From positions 897,420 to 961,419 of the forward strand of contig KB722743.1 in the NCBI GenBank assembly GCA_000349905.1: 64,000 nucleotides of DNA. Direction: 5' to 3'. The stretch comes from Volvariella volvacea V23 (lineage: Eukaryota; Basidiomycota; Agaricomycetes; Agaricales; Pluteaceae). Of this stretch, positions 61,880 through 64,000 are shown piece after piece. Within the stretch, counting starts at the first letter, position 1; every line of letters starts with the position of its first letter. A program made the position numbers and the translations under genes. The notes beneath the pieces are model-generated. The model made no database searches and was not told the origin of the DNA. It was given only the letters and a program-made list of their open reading frames with translations.

Positions 61880-64000
61880 ATGTCCCAGCCAAAAGAACCC
61901 CAATTGCTCGACGCCGTCGCTCAACGCCATCCTTCCGTTCGATCTGTCGCCAGCAATGCCAGCGTTGCAACAACCGGGAGTGCCGTTAGCCTTACTCGTC
62001 GTCCCCGAATACGCGCACGGTCAAGGACATTCGCAGGGGACTCCACCGCTCAAGATCCTTCACCGGAGATGCCATATCTCGACCACACGCTCGTTCAGGA
62101 TCCAACTTTGTTGCCCAGCTCGATGGAAACCCTTGCAATACCCCAACCGCGTCTTGTGCACCCGATCCCGAGGCGCGAGCCAGTGGCGGATGAGGAGTTT
62201 GGCGTTGGTCCCAGTACGTCTCCAGGGGATGGACATGACTTACTGGATGAATTGTCCACTGAATCATCCCCGATGGCTATCAAAACTGTACGTTATATAT
62301 ATTAAATCCCTTCACATTGAACCAAAGCCCATCTTCACCAGGCCAGCGCAATGGCGGTCTTTCCGTTAGAATCAACTCCACGAGCAAATCCTCTGCCATC
62401 CATATTTACCCGCTTGCCTACACGTAAACGCACAGGCGAAGTCCGAGACTCAATAGCAACGCAGGCGTCTGGTTCAACCCAACAGACTGGGACGTCGTCT
62501 TCGCTATATCCACCTTCTACTCCTACAGCCTCAGGGCCGGATTCTCCACCCTCACCCCCTTCTGTGGCTCTTCAAGATGAGGTATTCGATATATCGTCAT
62601 TTCGACCGGGAGTTGATGAGGTGGAGGAATATGATGGCGATGATGTTGCTTACCGACTACGGCTACTCATGAAGAATACCTATTTTCTTCCTCCTGCGCA
62701 TTCAAAGCCATCACCGGCCGACCTCGGTTCTGCGCTAGATGTACCCAAGCGGCCCGCCCGCTCGACCACTCCGACATTCTTTGACCTATTTCGTGTTGGT
62801 AAAACTAAGTCGAAGCCCACCACACCTACAGGAAACCCCCAACCAGGCCAAGAGTCGACGGCCCCTGCTCTGAGAACCGCTAGCGACTCACCGACTACCA
62901 CACGGGTTCAACCAAGAACATCTAATCAGCTACCTCGGGCCCCTGCTCAAGCTGCGGCTGCTCCGCGTCAACCGAGCGGTCGTGTTGCCGTGGTTCGGGA
63001 GAAGATGGCGGATTTAACTGTTGCTGTGAAGCAAGCAGAACAAGAAATGAAGAACCGTGAAGCTCGACGTGACCCAGAGTTAGCCAACGACAACAAAACC
63101 GCGCATGATATTGTCATTGACCCAACTGATATTGTTGATGTACCTCTGCCCTCTGCGGAGTATCCTTTCGCCGTTCAAGCTTCAGCGCTGCATGGGTTGG
63201 GTGTCCAAGATTCTGTTGGAGCTGCGGTGCTGGCAGATAGACTACCTCCTCCGAGGAGTCCTGGCTTATCGTCATCGTATGACACCGAAGAGAGTTGGAG
63301 AAAAGCACTGTTGCAAGAAGCTGTTCACCATTCACTAGATACGTCTCCGGACGTTTCTTTCTCTTTCATGTTTGGAGCGACATCTACCCCTGTCACTTCT
63401 CCCCGCACCTCGGGACAGACTAATTCAGGGCGCACTTCTCAAGGGCTATCGAGGGGATCTTCGCCGGCCGCACAACCCCTACTTGATCAGCATATCGTCC
63501 CGCCACGCATTATCTCTAAAGAGTCACCGCCTGAGGCGGAGCCCAGAAAGTCCACTCATAGCCAGCGTAGTCAGCATAGCCACCACAGCCAACATAGTCA
63601 GCGGTCGAGCAAAGCTCGTTCGAATGCCCAGAAAAGCCAGCTGGCGCCCGGTTCTCGTATTTCTGCCCGCTCCAGTTATCTTCCCCTGCGCGTCGACACG
63701 CCCACAGCTCCTATGACCCCGCTCACTCCACCCCCCAGGCGATATACGGTTACCCAGGGCTTCTCTCATTCTCAAACAGATTTGACGAACCCCGAGCCTC
63801 CCCCAGAGTTACCTCCGAGACCCTCGAGCGCACTTTCACCACGAAGTGTCAGGAAGTCTAGGTCAACACCGATGATATCAGATGCCTCTAGCCCCGACGA
63901 CAAGCGGGAGTTGGTGTTTACCCCTCCATTGCCGAGTCAATCGTCACTCTCTAGAACATCATCTCAGGAGATGTATAGCGCCAAGGCTTCATTCAACTCG
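61880..64000 (+). CDS. Large Ser/Pro-rich low-complexity protein, 3' end beyond the window
   Basis: Exon 1 (61880-62287) starts MSQPKEPQLLDAVAQRHPS. An intron (62288-62341) leads to a frame open to the right edge, over 680 residues in all. The sequence is mostly disordered Ser/Pro/Thr/Arg. More ordered-looking parts are VFDISSFRPGVDEVEEYDGD followed by DVAYRLRLLMKN, a short coiled-coil-like helix (VREKMADLTVAVKQAEQEMK), and SYDTEESWRKALLQEAVHHS. At 63554-63606 there is a His-Ser-Gln repeat (HSQRSQHSHHSQHSQRS). Pro-rich PPPELPPRPSS near the right end could bind SH3 domains. No domain is recognised; possibly a cytoskeletal or signalling scaffold (inference). Confidence 0.75.

Overview
The window is nuclear DNA from a filamentous basidiomycete, most likely a mushroom-forming Agaricomycete. 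Nearly every gene is broken by many GT-AG introns of about 45-60 nt, exons can be as short as 8 nt, and the gene content fits: a Zn2Cys6 regulator of the PriB kind, GH79 glucuronidase, hydroxyquinol dioxygenase, Mim1, Erg28, an XLF-type end-joining factor and a D-box cyclin B. I recognise 26 protein genes; two run off the ends. No rRNA, CRISPR or intact transposon was seen. A 100-N assembly gap lies at 48183-48282. Gene models were spliced by eye from reading frame and family motifs, so outer boundaries are better supported than some internal exons.

Region 1 (1-35 kb) is rich in catabolic genes. Four paralogous fusions of cytochrome b5 to acyl-CoA dehydrogenase (b5-ACAD) lie at 1-1527 (-, cut by the window edge), 6009-8323 (+), 29740-32170 (+) and 32356-35162 (+). 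Between them are a GH79 glycosidase, an alpha-methylacyl-CoA racemase ending in the peroxisomal signal SKL, a Zn2Cys6 transcription factor, three NmrA/epimerase-like Rossmann proteins, an intradiol (hydroxyquinol-type) dioxygenase, two single-pass membrane proteins (one with an SH3 domain), a Bsd2/NDFIP-like membrane adaptor and the AMPylase SelO.

Region 2 (35-47 kb) is mostly housekeeping: a long Mim1-like outer-membrane import factor, an XLF/Nej1 DNA-repair factor sharing a roughly 200 bp bidirectional promoter with an FHA/G-patch protein, a canonical cyclin B, and a strongly diverged second cyclin just downstream of it.

Region 3 (47-64 kb) starts with the peroxisomal multifunctional beta-oxidation enzyme split into two adjacent genes: a tandem-SDR dehydrogenase and a MaoC-type hydratase 2, each ending in its own AKL signal. 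Then come a CAX-type Ca2+/H+ antiporter, an F-box/LRR-like protein, the sterol scaffold Erg28 and the start of a large low-complexity protein.

Taken together, racemase, ACADs, hydratase 2 and hydroxyacyl-CoA dehydrogenase could form a complete peroxisomal route for branched or unusual acyl-CoAs, except for thiolase. A perfect CGG-N11-CCG palindrome in the promoter between GH79 and the racemase is a candidate site for a Zn2Cys6 regulator such as the one encoded nearby. That pathway link is inference; the individual family calls are well supported.
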